From JACDEA01 sp963742585 (GTDB lineage Bacteria > Actinomycetota > Acidimicrobiia > Acidimicrobiales > JACDEA01): a stretch of 64,000 nt of DNA. Position 1 is the first letter of the stretch; each line of letters opens with the position of its first letter. Shown here in pieces: positions 19,901 to 29,909 of this stretch. A program made the position numbers and the translations under genes. The notes below the pieces were generated by a model. That model searched no databases and was not told the origin of the DNA. It was given only the letters and a program-made list of their open reading frames with translations. Location: positions 193,373 through 257,372 of the forward strand of contig CAVUMI010000004.1 of assembly GCA_963742585.1 (NCBI GenBank). The letters run 5' to 3'.

Positions 19901-20390
19901 GCGAGTGAGCTCACTTGACGGGCGACCTCGCCTTCGATCGCCAGCGCCTCGCGACTGGTCGCCAGCACCGTGACATCCTCGGCTGATCGAAGGATGCTCT
20001 CGACGAGGCGCCCGACAGGCGCGAGGACGTGTTCGCAGTTGTCCAGCACCAACAACACGCGCCGGCCGCGGCACCAGTCGACCACGGCATCCGCAGGTGC
20101 CTGCCCGCTGTCGGGACGCACGCCGAGGGCTGTCGCGACCGTGTACTCGACTCCACCGGCGTCGCTGACCGGAGCCAGCTCGCACAGCCACGCGCCGTCG
20201 GGATAACTCGGCGAGCTCTCAGTGGCGACCGCGAGGGCGAGCCGCGTCTTTCCGACACCGCCAACCCCAGTCAGCGTCACCAGCCGCTGTTGTTTGAGAA
20301 GGTCCACACACTCAACGACCTCCTCGGCGCGACCCACGAGCGCCGGCACCTCAGGCCCGATGTTGCCTGTCCACGACTCGAGCACGGGGG
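16972..20390 (-). CDS. Giant protein segment: NB-ARC-like ATPase with TPR, fused to AAA_16 of module B
   Basis: About 1,135 residues. Residues 1-350 form an NB-ARC/AfsR-type ATPase: GNIGPEVPALVGRAEEVVEC, P-loop TLTGVGGVGKTRLALAVA, Walker B VLLVLDNCEHVL, GLPLAIELAA and the winged-helix QRTLQGAVEWSF. TPR-like helices follow to about residue 730. At residue 736 the sequence passes without a break into module B (AVPLPRLLTRAEQFAFVGR, Walker A AGEPGAGKTRLASEFA, Walker B VLVIEDLHWAA). The ATPase type and the preceding cyclase resemble the mycobacterial Rv0386/Rv2488c regulators, but there is no LuxR DNA-binding domain at the end. The start of the frame is an indel at a run of six C, not a gene start. 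Confidence 0.82.
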
Positions 20391-21057
20391 GTGTGCTCGC
20401 GCCTGAGCCGCGCCGATGACGGCGAGGTCGGGATGGACGAGTCCGAAGACCTGTTCGTCGCGGCTGAGCCCTTTCAGCTCGTGTCGCCCGAGATCATTGA
20501 CCGACACGTCGGTGGGTAGCTGGTCGGCCACCAGCTGGTACGTGGCTTGCGACAGCAGCACCTGCCCGCCCACCGCAAGCCCGCGGACGCGGGCGGCGCG
20601 GTTGACGGTGGTGCCGAAGTAGTCGCCGTCGCGCAGCTGTGCCTCGCCGGTGTGCAGTGCGACGCGCACGCGAACGTCGAGGTCGCCGGGCCACGGTTCC
20701 GCGCCCAGCACACGTTGGAGTTCGAGTGCGGCGAGCACGCCATCGGTAGCGCGCACGAACACCGACAACGTCGCGTCGCCCTCACCGGCTGACTTGATCA
20801 GCCGGCCGCGGTGGTTCTCGACAACGTCAGCGATCAGCACCTCATGGCGCGTGAGCGCATCGCCCATGGCGTCGGGTTGCGCGTCCCACATCGCCGTCGA
20901 GCCCTCGATGTCGGTGAGCATGAAGGTGACGACGCCGACGGGCAGGTCGCCCTCATGGCGCGAGCGGAGACGCTGGATCAGTTCACTGGCCGACGCGGGT
21001 CGTCGGGCAGGGTCGATCGCGAGCCCGCGCCGTACCGCGCCGGCCAGTGGGTGGACA
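20390..21057 (-). CDS. Giant protein segment: class III nucleotide cyclase domain
   Basis: VGVVTFMLTDIEGSTAMWD carries the first metal-binding Asp of class III adenylate/guanylate cyclases, GRLIKSAGEGDATLSVF the second acidic region, and VRVALHTGEAQLRDGDYFG and TVNRAARVRGLAVGGQVLLS the substrate-binding and dimer parts. The linker LGRHELKGLSRDEQVFGLV is the usual end of the domain. It is nearly identical to the cyclase of the upstream protein at 25190-24660. It would make cAMP or cGMP when dimerised. It is joined to the kinase by a shift near 21057 and to the ATPase by one in ACACCCCCCGTG near 20388. The window does not show what consumes the cyclic nucleotide. Confidence 0.8.
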
Positions 21058-21757
21058 CCGGTTGGGAGTCGCTGTTGCCAGGTGCAGCACCGTCGAGCAA
21101 AGCGAAGGTCGTCGCGGCCAGGCCAAAGATGTCGGCAGCTGGTGTTGGCATACCGCCGGCGGCGACCTCGGGGGCGAGGTAGCCCCGCGTACCGGACCCG
21201 ACCCGGCGCTCTCCGCCCCACGACGAGATGCCGAAATCCACGAGGACCACGCGACCGTTTTGTGTCAACACGCAATTGGCCGGCTTCACGTCGCCATGGA
21301 CGATCGACGGCTCGTGGCGATGCAGGTGGTCGAGCGCCTCAGCGACCTGCGCTAAGTACGACACCACGGTTCCGGTCGCGAGGCCCGGATCGCCATGCTG
21401 CTCGAGGACGCTTGCGAGGTTGGTGCCATCGATCCAGTCCATGACGATCACGTAGCGGTCATCGACGAAGAAGTCGTCGCGCACAAGCGGAACGCCGGCG
21501 TGCGGCGTCAGCCCGAGGAGGATGCGGGCCTCGGACAGCAGCGCGTCGCGCTCCTCGGCCGACCCAACGGGGCGGACCTTCAACGCGACCAGCCGCGCGT
21601 GCTGATGATCCATCGCCCGGTACACCTGACCCTGGCTGCCCTCGCCGATCATCTCGAGCGGTTCGTAGCGCTCCTTCCAGCGCGAGCCCGCAGCGACCTC
21701 GGGTGGTCGCGCCAGAGGGCCTACACCCTGCGTTGCGTCATCGGTCAGGTCGTCCAC
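21057..21757 (-). CDS. Giant protein N-terminal segment: Ser/Thr protein kinase
   Basis: Starts at GTG 21757, six bases after the stop of the TPR remnant. The kinase has the glycine loop MIGEGSQGQVYRAMD, the ATP-binding Lys in VALKVRPVG, the catalytic loop IVHGDVKPANCVL (HGD, so a non-RD kinase), DFG in VLVDFGISSWG and APE in GYLAPEVAAG. It ends at RRPASASELIQRLRSR, in the next frame after the indel near 21057. It is over 80 percent similar by eye to the kinase in the upstream protein, so the two arose by duplication. The short N-terminal tail has no membrane segment, so the kinase is cytoplasmic. Confidence 0.82.
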
Positions 21758-21762
21758 GGCCG

Positions 21763-21880
21763 TTACGAGCCTGCGCTTGCCAGTTCGGCGACAAGTCGCT
21801 CGCCACGGTCAATGTGCGCCTGCGCGTCCATCGTCAGTGCAGCGCCAGAACTTGCTGAGCGAGAGTCACAGCCCGAGACC
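21763..21880 (-). pseudogene. Remnant of a TPR module end (scar of a lost AAA-TPR module)
   Basis: Read in two frames, this stretch encodes DRSRAVTLAQQVLAL and then ALTMDAQAHIDRGERLVAEL, matching the last 40 residues of modules D and E (DRPRAVA...LARTMEAQLYIDVGERLVREL). It directly follows RELSRVPLPR, the first residues of an AAA module, at the end of the 1,790-residue protein. So the beginning of one module is joined to the end of the same or another module, with about 2.6 kb missing between. It ends at TAA 21763, before the kinase start. Confidence 0.6.
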
Positions 21881-23600
21881 GATCCTCGGCAGCGGCACGC
21901 GCGAGAGCTCACGGACCAGCGCCTCGCCGCACTCGATGTCCGCCGGGACCGCCATCGACCGCGCCAACTCAAGCCCCTCGTCGGCCAGGACCAAGGCCTG
22001 CGCGGCATCGTTCGCCCGGCCCCGCTGGACGAGCAGCCGCGCCCAGCCATACCGCACCCGCGGTCCCCAGATCGAGCGGAGGCGATCGCACATGTCGCGC
22101 GCCGCGGTGAACCACTTCTCGGCATCGTCCCAGTCACCCAGCGTCGTCGCGAGAAGCCCGAGATAGAACGCCACCGGCCCCTTGTCGAGCGCGGCGGTGG
22201 CGTCAACTTGGCTGGCGAACGGAAGCAGCAGCTCGGTTAGGACGCGCGCCGCGGCTTCGTCGTCGAGTTGCGCGGCGACGTGCGCCCACGCCGTTACGAC
22301 ACTCAGCCATGTCGCGTCCTGCGGAATGTCGGCGAAGCCCGATGCCAGGACGGGCGCCATCAGGTCGCGCGCTTCGCCCTCGCGGCCGAGCGCGATGTAC
22401 GCGATCGACAGGCCGGCGAGCGCGGCCGAATTCACATCTGTGTCGAGCAGCGGCTGGACGGTCTCGACGATCCCTTCCATTTCGCCCCGGAACCACCAGA
22501 GGCCGAAGAGTTGCGCGCCGTACCAGACGATGGCATCGGGATCACCCGCCGCCTCGCCGGCGGCGAGCGCGTCGATCATCAATGTTTCCGCCTCGGCCAG
22601 CCGGCCCGTGCCGAGCGCGCGCATCGCCCGTTGTACGCGGGCGACCCAGACGAAGAGCGGCTGGCCGAGTTGGCCGGCGATCTGCTCGAGCGCTTCGAGA
22701 CTGGCATCGGCGGCCTCGCCGTTGCCCAGTTGAACGTGGCTCGAGGGCGCGAATGCTTGCGCGAGGGCGGCGAGGTAAGGGTCATCCAACTTCTCAGCAA
22801 TTGCGCCCAATTCGCTGAGGTTGGCCAGTCGTTCGGGCGCCACCGAGTCCGGGAACCAGATCGTGTTGTTGCGGCCGGAGAGGACGTCGCCAAGGGTTCG
22901 CAGGTCACCAAGTCGCCTGGCCATCGCCAGCGCGTCGTCGCTCAGTTGGACGCGGCGGGTGATATCGGTGTCCGCCTTGATGAGTTTCAAGCCAAGGGCG
23001 GCCATGGCGCGGGCGCGCAACGTGCTGTCCGTCGGTACGAGCAACTTGAGCGCGCGCTCGAACAACGCAATTCCGGGGAGGTCGACGGTCATGTCGGCCG
23101 TCGGGCGGGTGATGACAAGAGCAGCGCGCGTGAGGCGTTCGCCGTCACCGAGTGCCTCGGCCAGCTCGCCGGCGGCAAACGCGGCCTCGCGATAGGCCGC
23201 GCCACCGGCGCGCCGCCGCGCTTCGGCCAATCCGATGAACGCATCGCAGCGCTGCACCCGGTCCATCGGGTCGATCAGGTCAAGCGCCCCTTCGAACAAA
23301 CCGATCGCGTCGTCGTGGGCTTGTTGGGCAAGGGCAGCGTCGCCGGCGCGCAACATGTACTTGAGCGCCTTCGCGCCCTCGGTCTCAGACAGTGTGAAGT
23401 GCTGGGCAAGGACGCCGAGGTACGGGTCCAGATCGAGTGCATGTTCGTGCTCCATCGCCTCGCCGACCTCGGCGTGCAGAAGCCGACGCCGCGGCGTCGT
23501 GATCTCGTCGTATACGGCCTGTCTGATCAAGGCGTGGGCGAAGCGGTAGACGCCCGGACCGACCTGCTGGACGAGTCCCGCGCCGGTTGCGCCGCTCGAG
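21866..23600 (-). CDS. TPR half of the hydrolase-kinase-cyclase-ATPase protein (after frameshift)
   Basis: Continues the protein that begins at 27236. After a one-base shift near 23600 (ALEGLER then GATGAGLVQQVGPGVYRF) the frame encodes YRFAHALIRQAVYDEITTPR, the helical linker, and about 540 residues of TPR-like repeats (DAFIGLAEARRRAGGAAYRE, DDALAMARRLGDLRTLGDVL, CDRLRSIWGPRVRYGWARLL). The final residues RELSRVPLPRIGLGL end at TGA 21866. VPLPR is the start of an AAA module in the sister array, so the last few residues cross a recombination scar. A shadow frame makes the ORF appear to extend to 23833. Confidence 0.8.
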
Positions 23601-26600
23601 GCCCTCGAGGGCGTCACCGTTCGTGAAGCACTGCTCGAGCACGGCGAACTCCACCTCGAGGCCGACAACCGCCGCGGTGGACAGAACGGCGCGGACCGAT
23701 GGCTCAAGGCGCGACAACCGCCGGCGGATGACGTCCCGGGCGATCTCGGGCACCGCCAGCTGATCCTCGACGAGGTCCGACGTCCAGCGGCCGTTCTCGA
23801 GGTAGATCGCGCCGGTCTCGGCGAGGTGAGCAAGGACCTCGCGCACGAACAGCGGCACGCCGCCGGTGGCGTCGTGCACCACGCGGGCGAGCCGCCTCCC
23901 GCGATCGTCCAGCGTGTGGCCCGCAGCCGCGGTTACCAACGCAGCGACCGCCGACTCATCCAGGCCCCGTAGGGCGATCGAGGTCGCGCCGTCGCGCCGG
24001 AGGTCAGCGATGGTTTCGGCCAGCGCGTCTGAGACCTCGGTGTCCCGGTAGGTGGTGAGCAGGAACGCCCGTCCAAGCTGGTCGGAGCCAGCGACGTGAC
24101 GAAGCAGCTGAAGCGTCGGGGCAGCCGCCCAATGCATGTCTTCGAGCGCGAGCAGCAAGGGACGATCGACCGCCGATGCGCCGAGCCATGACGCCACCGA
24201 CTCGAACAATCGCCACCGCTCGGTTTGCGGGTCGGAGGAGAGCGGGGCGGGCAGTCCGGGCACGCGGTCGGCAAGCTCGGGAAGCAGCCGGCTGAGCTCG
24301 CCGGGCCACTTGCCCAGCGTGGCCACCAGGTCCTGGTCCTCGGCGTGCTCCACGTGCCAGCGCAGCGCCTCGACGAAGGGCTTGTACGGCACGGCCAAGC
24401 CCTCGTCGCAGCGGCCAGCCAGTACGAGGGCACCGTCGGCGTGCGCGCCATCAACGAGTTGGGTCACCAAACTCGACTTCCCGATGCCCGGCTCACCGGC
24501 GACGAACGCAACGCTGGACCGACCCGCGCCCGCTCCCGACCAGCTGGCGCGCAGCGCAGAAAGTTCCGCATCCCGGCCGACGAACACGGCTTGTTCGTCG
24601 CGCGTGAGCGCGCGCGGCAGCGGGACAACCGGCATCACCCTCGCCAGGCCCGTCGCGTGCCGTGCCACGAGGTCGGGGTGCTCGAGTTCGAAGACCTGTT
24701 CGTCCCGGCTCAACCCTTTGAGCTGGTGACGCCCAAGGTCGCGGAGCGACACGCCGGTTGGGAGTTGGTCGGCCACAACCTGGTAGGTGGCTTGCGACAA
24801 CATCACCTGCCCGCCTACGGCGAGGCCACGTAGTCGGGCGGCCCGATTGACGGTGGTTCCGAAGTAATCGCCGTCACGTAGCTGTGCTTCGCCCGTGTGA
24901 AGCGCGACGCGGACGCGGACCGCGAGGCCGCCGGGCCACGGCTCGGCGGCAAGTACACGCTGCAGCTCGAGAGCAGCAGGGACCGCATCGGTGGCGCGAA
25001 TGAAAACCGACAGCGTCGCGTCGCCTTCGCCCGCCGACTTGATGAGCCGGCCCCGAAGGTTGTCGACGACATCGACGATCAGTTCTTCGTGGCGGACCAA
25101 TGCCTCGGCCATGGCCTCGGGATTCGTGTCCCACATCGCGGTCGAACCCTCGATGTCGGTGAGCATGAACGTGACGACGCCGACGGGAAGGTCGCCGTCG
25201 TGACGCGAACGCAGACGCTGGACCAGCTCACCGGCCGACGCGGGCCGGCGGGTCGGGTCGATCGCCAAGCCCCGACGCACGGCCGCCGCCAGCGGGTGAA
25301 CGCTCGACGGAATGTTCCCCTCTGCACCCGGCGCGACGCCGTCGAGCAGCGCGAAGGTGGTCGCGGCCAGGCCAAAGATGTCGGCCGCCGGCGTGGGCAG
25401 ATCCCCCGCGGCAACCTCGGGCGCGAGATAACCACGCGTCCCCGATCCCACGCGGCGCTCACCACCCCACGACGAGATACCGAAGTCCACGAGGACGACA
25501 CGACCCTCGGCCGTCAGCACGCAATTCGCCGGCTTCACGTCGCCGTGGACGATCGGTGGGTTGTGGCTGTGAAGGTGGTCCAGTGCTTCCGCTACTTGCG
25601 CGAGGTACGCGACGACGGTTCCTGTCGCCAGACCCGGATCGCCGCGTTGTTCGAGGATGTCGGCGAGATTGGTGCCGTCGATCCAGTCCATGACGATCAC
25701 ATAGCGCTCGTCGATGAAGAAGTCGTCGCGCACGAGTGGTACGCCCGCGTGCGGTCGCAGGCCGAGGAGGATACGGGCCTCGGACAACAGCGCAGCGCGC
25801 TCCTCGGGTGATCCCACCGCCCGCACCTTCAGCGCGACGACGCGGTCGTGCTGGTGGTCCATCGCCCGGTACACCTGGCCCTGGCTGCCCTCGCCGATCA
25901 TCTCGAGCGGCTCGTAGCGCTCCTTCCAGCGCGCCCCGGCCTCGATTGCCGACCCCGCGCCGTCCGACTCGACCGCGTGCGTCGCGCCCTCAGGTTCGAG
26001 GACCCACACCGGGCCGCGGCCGGTGAAGTGCAAGGTGGAGCCGGGGATCACGAGGTCGCGGACGAGTTGGCTGACGACAACCTCGCCGGCCTGCGCCTCG
26101 CTGGCCAGACGAGCCGCTTCAGCCAGCGGCGCGCCGCTAGGCGCGTCGCCCATGACCTCGCACACGCCGGTGTGGATGCCGACACGACCCAGCGACCGCA
26201 GCGCGGCCGCACATCCGACGGCGCGCGCCGGCCCGTCGAAGACTGCGACCACTCCTGCCCCCGTCGCGGCCACCCGCCGGCCGCGGAACCGTTCAAACTC
26301 CGCCGTCACCTTCCGCTCGATGTCCGTTGTTCGTCCACTTTCGACGTCGAACACCAGCACCGTCGCCAATATCGAGTCCGGCGGGCCCCGCGCCGGACGC
26401 ACGCCGGTGATGAACTCCTCCATCTCATCGGCCAGCGCATCAGCGTCGCCGTACCAAGGGATGTGGTCGACGCCCTCCAGCTCCACCAACCTGGCGTTGG
26501 GGATGTGCGAAGCGAGATATCGCCCGTGGTCGATACCAACCGCGGGATCGGCCTTGCGATGGCAGACGAGCGTGGGGACGCTGATCGTTGGCAACACCGC

Positions 26601-27236
26601 GCGTAGGTCGATCAGGGCGTTCATCCGCATGAGCGCACGCATCGCGCTCGGACTGGCGCTCTGGCGCTCGTACTGGTTGAACCAGCGCAGAAACTCCTCG
26701 TCGCCGATCTTGCTCTGCATGAGGAGCGGCAGGGTCAGCGTCGCTGGGGTGCCCCACGTCTCGACCACCGCATCGCTGATCTGCTCCCAGACCTCGTCGG
26801 TGGGCGCGGTCGGGAGATCAGGTCGGGCGACGAAACTCGGCGCCGTGCCGTACAGAACGAGGCCGAGAGTGCGTTCGGGGTGCATCGCCGCGAACAACGC
26901 GGCGGTCGAACCGCCGTCGGAGATGCCGGCGATGAACGCCTTCTCGAAGCCCACCGCGTCCATCACTGCCCGCAGGTCGTCGACCCGCTCCTCGAGCGTC
27001 GGTATCCCCACGTCGCGGTCGGACAGCCCGGTTCCCCGCTTGTCGAAGGCGACGATTCGCGAAAACGATCCGAGGCGTCCGGCGAAGTGGGCGAACCCTG
27101 GGTCCTCCCACTGCACGTCGAGGTTGCTGGCGATGGGCGGCACACCGACGAGCGGGATCGAGCCATCGCCGAAGAACTGATAGGCGACGTGGACGTCTCC
27201 GCTGCGGGCGTACCGCGTCTCGGGGACGCCCGCCAC
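23600..27236 (-). CDS. Alpha/beta hydrolase - degenerate cyclase - Ser/Thr kinase - cyclase - STAND ATPase fusion (N-terminal 1,210 residues)
   Basis: Domains in order: alpha/beta hydrolase (1-285; IVAFDKRGTGLSDRD, nucleophile elbow AGISDGGS); a shortened cyclase fold (290-430; GRRVAATGAGVVAVFDGPAR, with GDG changed to GAG, and GIHTGVCEVMGDAPSG); Ser/Thr kinase (437-680; MIGEGSQGQVYRAMD, VHGDVKPANC, VDFGISSWG); class III cyclase (684-860; FMLTDIEGSTAMWD, AGEGDATLSVF); AAA_16 ATPase (870-1210; AGEPGIGKSSLVTQLV, LLLALEDMHWAA). The first two domains resemble mycobacterial Rv1900c, whose hydrolase domain precedes a working cyclase; here that cyclase has lost an acidic residue. It starts at 27236, just after the FHA regulator, and is probably co-transcribed. 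The input signal is unknown. Confidence 0.85.
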
Positions 27237-27241
27237 GGCGG

Positions 27242-27856
27242 CTAGAGAGCCTTGAGTTCTGAGAGATTCACCGCGCCGCGGGCCAGGGCTTCGTTGGCGA
27301 GTTGCACCCTGCGGCGCTCATCGCTCTCAACGATGCCGAACTTGTCATAGAGGCGAACCAAGTGCTTTTTGATCGCATCTTCGGACACAACAAGCGCTTC
27401 AGCGATACGGCGAATCGACCCGGGCTCGGTGAACACATCGCCGCCCACCAGGGGCCGGCACAGCTCAACGAGCACATCGCGTTCGCGCGGTGTCAGCGTT
27501 GGTGGCGTACCGATGGCGTCGGTACCGGTGCGGTGATCGGTGCCCGGCCCGCGGAAGACGAGGCGGGTACGGCCGAGGCGAATCTCGTCACCGGCCTTGA
27601 GGACCTGGTCACCGCCGATGCGCTGGCCGTTGACCTGCGTTCCGTTGCGTGAGCCCAGATCGCGGATCGACCAGCGGGTGCCTACACGCTCGAGCACGCA
27701 GTGCAGGCGAGACACGGTCGAGTCGTCGCTGAGCACGACGTCGTTGGTCGCGTCCTTGCCGATGCAGAGGTCGTCGACGCCCAGTGGCAGAAGCTCAGGA
27801 CCAGACGAACCCCACACCTCGATCCATCCGGTTTCCAAGTACGCCCCCGATACCAC
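27242..27856 (-). CDS. FHA-domain protein with C-terminal helix-turn-helix
   Basis: A 204-residue protein from GTG 27856. Residues 20-100 form an FHA domain, which binds phosphothreonine: LCIGKDATNDVVLSDDSTVS, RLHCVLERVG and DLGSRNGTQVNGQRI with the conserved S/R/H/N residues. Residues 115-195 form a helical domain: LTPRERDVLVELCRPLV, IRRIAEALVVSEDAIKKHLV, RLYDKFGI, like the HTH of actinobacterial FHA regulators. It is the first gene of the minus-strand kinase/ATPase region, six bases before the 1,790-residue protein, whose kinase may phosphorylate it or a partner (inference). It is divergent from the propeller gene at 28003. Confidence 0.82.
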   Translation of the reverse strand: MVSGAYLETGWIEVWGSSGPELLPLGVDDLCIGKDATNDVVLSDDSTVSRLHCVLERVGTRWSIRDLGSRNGTQVNGQRIGGDQVLKAGDEIRLGRTRLVFRGPGTDHRTGTDAIGTPPTLTPRERDVLVELCRPLVGGDVFTEPGSIRRIAEALVVSEDAIKKHLVRLYDKFGIVESDERRRVQLANEALARGAVNLSELKAL

Positions 27857-27879
27857 TTACCAGCAGGGTATCCCCTTAT

Positions 27880-27934
27880 AGGGACAGTGGCCTCCCCGAG
27901 TGGGGGTCCGGTTTGGGGCTCGACGGGGCATTAC
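27880..27934 (+). promoter_or_regulatory. Degenerate palindrome plus GGGGCATT box, third copy
   Basis: AGGGAC-N6-CTCCCC (27880-27897), then after 27 bases GGGGCATTAC (27925-27934), then 68 bases to the start codon at 28003. Layout and spacing match the copies upstream of 5783 and 7020 within one to four bases, while the sequence between differs. It lies in the divergent region with the FHA-HTH regulator gene, which makes that regulator a candidate to bind it. Confidence 0.45.
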
Positions 27935-28002
27935 GCCTAGGCGGTGGGCGGCGCACGCTCAATGAATCGCCAGCACGGCGCTGGTGTATTGGGGGTTCCG
28001 AC

Positions 28003-29893
28003 ATGCGCTCCACACGATCAAGGGTTGGCCGTTCCGGGCTGGCCGCCACCGTTGCAATGGCGATGATGGGAGGACTGCTTTCGATGGTCGCCTCGGCGAG
28101 GCCCGCCTTCGCGGTGCCGCCGACGCCAGCCGCTATCGCCTACGTCACCATCAGCGGCGAGTCCACCGTGACGCCGATCAACACGGCGACCAATATCGCT
28201 GGCCCGTCCATCACCGTGGACGGGAACCCGTTGAACGTCGTAGTCGCCCCGGACGGCAACACTGTCTACGTCTCGAGTCCCGAAGCGAACGTGGTGACGC
28301 CGATCGACACCGCTACCAACGTCGCCCGCCCGGCGATCGCAGTGCCATTCCCACGCGGCATGGTCATCACGCCCGACGGCGCAACCATGTTTGTCTCGAT
28401 CGGCGCAACCAGCGGCTCCGCGGCCATCGTCCCGATCGATCTCGCGACGAGCACTTTGGGCACGGCGATTGGCATCGGCGCACCGGTCGAGAAGATCGCC
28501 ATCACACCGAATGGCCGCTTCATCTACGTCCCGCGACGGAACCTCGCCGACGTGATGGTGATCGACACCATCACCAGGACTGCAGTCGCCATCATCTACG
28601 CGAGGTCGAGGGGAATGACATCGCGGTTGCGCCCGACGGTGAGAGCGCATACCTCGTCGGCCCAGGAGCCGATCTCATCCGCATCAACACCGCGACACAC
28701 ACCGTCTCGGGCATTTTCAGTCTCGGCGGCGGTAACTGGGACGTCCGTGGCATCGCCATCACGCCCGACGGCGCGAGTGCGTACCTGACGAGCAGGTTCG
28801 GCGCCGTGCTTCCCGTCACGCTGGCCACCGGGGTCGTGCGGCCCCTCATTCCTATGGGCTCGGTGAGCCCGCACGGCGTCGCGATCACGCCTGATGGCAC
28901 CACCGCCTACGTGACAAACCGCGGCACCAGCCAGGTGGTAGCGATCGACGTGGCGACCGACACCGCGGGCGACGTGATCGCCGTCGGCCCGGCGCCGCAC
29001 AACATTGCCATCGTCGCGGGAAGTGGTGTCTCGGTGCCCACGTACCTGCTGAAGGCTAAGACGATGGGCGCCGGCGCCGGCACGATCACTAGCGAGCCGG
29101 CCGGGATCGATTGCGGCAGCGACTGCAAGGAGTCGTACGACGAAGGAACCACCGTCGACCTGACCGCGACGCCGACCGCCGGGTCGTTCTTCGCCGGGTG
29201 GTCGGGTGACTGCAGCGGTGCGGGTGCGTGCCAGGTCACCCTTGACGATGAACGGACGGTCCAAGCGACGTTCGAACCCGCCGACACCACCGCGCCAGAG
29301 ACGACGATCACCTCCGGCCCTGGCGAACTCACCAACAACGCGACGCCGACCTTCGAATTCTCCGCCGATGAGGCCTCGACATTCGAGTGTTCGGTCAACG
29401 CTGCCGCTTTCACCGGGTGCGCGTCGCCACTGACCATCGGGCCACTGGCTGACCAGTTGCACGCTTTCGCAGTGCGGGCGGTCGACCAGTCCGGAAACAC
29501 CGACGCGACTCCGCCACGCGGGCGTTCACCGTCGACACCACGGCGCCGAACACGGTCATCACTGCGGGGCCGGCGGCGCTGTCAAACAATGCGAGGCCGA
29601 CGTTCGCATTCTCGTCGAGCGAACCGAAGCCGACCTTCGCGTGCCGTGTCGACGGCGCACCGTTCGCCCCGTGCAAGTCGCCGCACACGACGGCGGCCCT
29701 CAGCAACGGCACGCACACCTTCATGGTGAGGGCGACCGACGCCGCCCTCAACACCGACCCAACACCGGCGACGTACTCCTTCCGGCTTTGCTTCGGTTCG
29801 TTGTCAGCGACTGCCCTCAGTGTCGACCGCGTAGTGCGACCCATCAGCCCGCCGGTGGCTGACGTCCTGCTCAACGTGCTCTGCGGCCGCTAA
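28003..29893 (+). CDS. Secreted YVTN-type beta-propeller protein with Ig-like domains (two frameshifts)
   Basis: About 630 residues over three frames. A signal peptide (residues 1-40, ending ARPAFA) precedes a propeller built of repeats such as VVVAPDGNTVYVSS, MVITPDGATMFVS, IAITPNGRFIYVP and VAITPDGTTAYVTNRG. A small domain (VDLTATPTAGSFFAGWSG, two Cys pairs) resembles the InlB-type B repeat. Two Ig-like repeats close it (DTTAPETTITSGPGELTNNA, DTTAPNTVITAGPAALSNNA). One-base breaks lie near 28600 and 29510. Such proteins are surface-exposed and often bind ligands or polymers; no catalytic motif is seen. It shares its upstream palindrome with the two small secreted proteins. Confidence 0.8.
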
Positions 29894-29909
29894 CTCACCG
29901 TAAGGCAAT

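Larger units (their letters stand above)
7647..21757 (-). other. Giant polymodular kinase-cyclase-STAND ATPase locus (one gene if indels are corrected)
   Basis: This 14.1-kb stretch reads as one protein of about 4,700 residues broken by about ten single-base frame breaks, entered separately below as segments. Domain order: Ser/Thr kinase, class III cyclase, NB-ARC-like ATPase with TPR, then four AAA_16-TPR modules starting near 18178, 15535, 12902 and 10278 (spacing 2.62-2.64 kb). No stop or separate gene start occurs at a module boundary: each of the four junctions lies inside one unbroken frame (at the shared VPLPRLLTRAEQF sequence). The breaks fall inside modules instead, two of them at runs of six C and five G. 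STAND ATPases act as nucleotide-driven signal switches; what this one senses is unknown. Confidence 0.7.

Noticed and set aside
7647..21757. Reading the array as eight independent genes
   Set aside because: Apparent gene ends fall inside domains at one-base shifts, while domain-to-domain joints are in frame; the start codons offered by the fragments are internal residues.
22268..23626. 452-codon plus-strand frame opposite the TPR region
   Set aside because: Antisense shadow; the minus-strand frame has clear TPR homology to sister modules.
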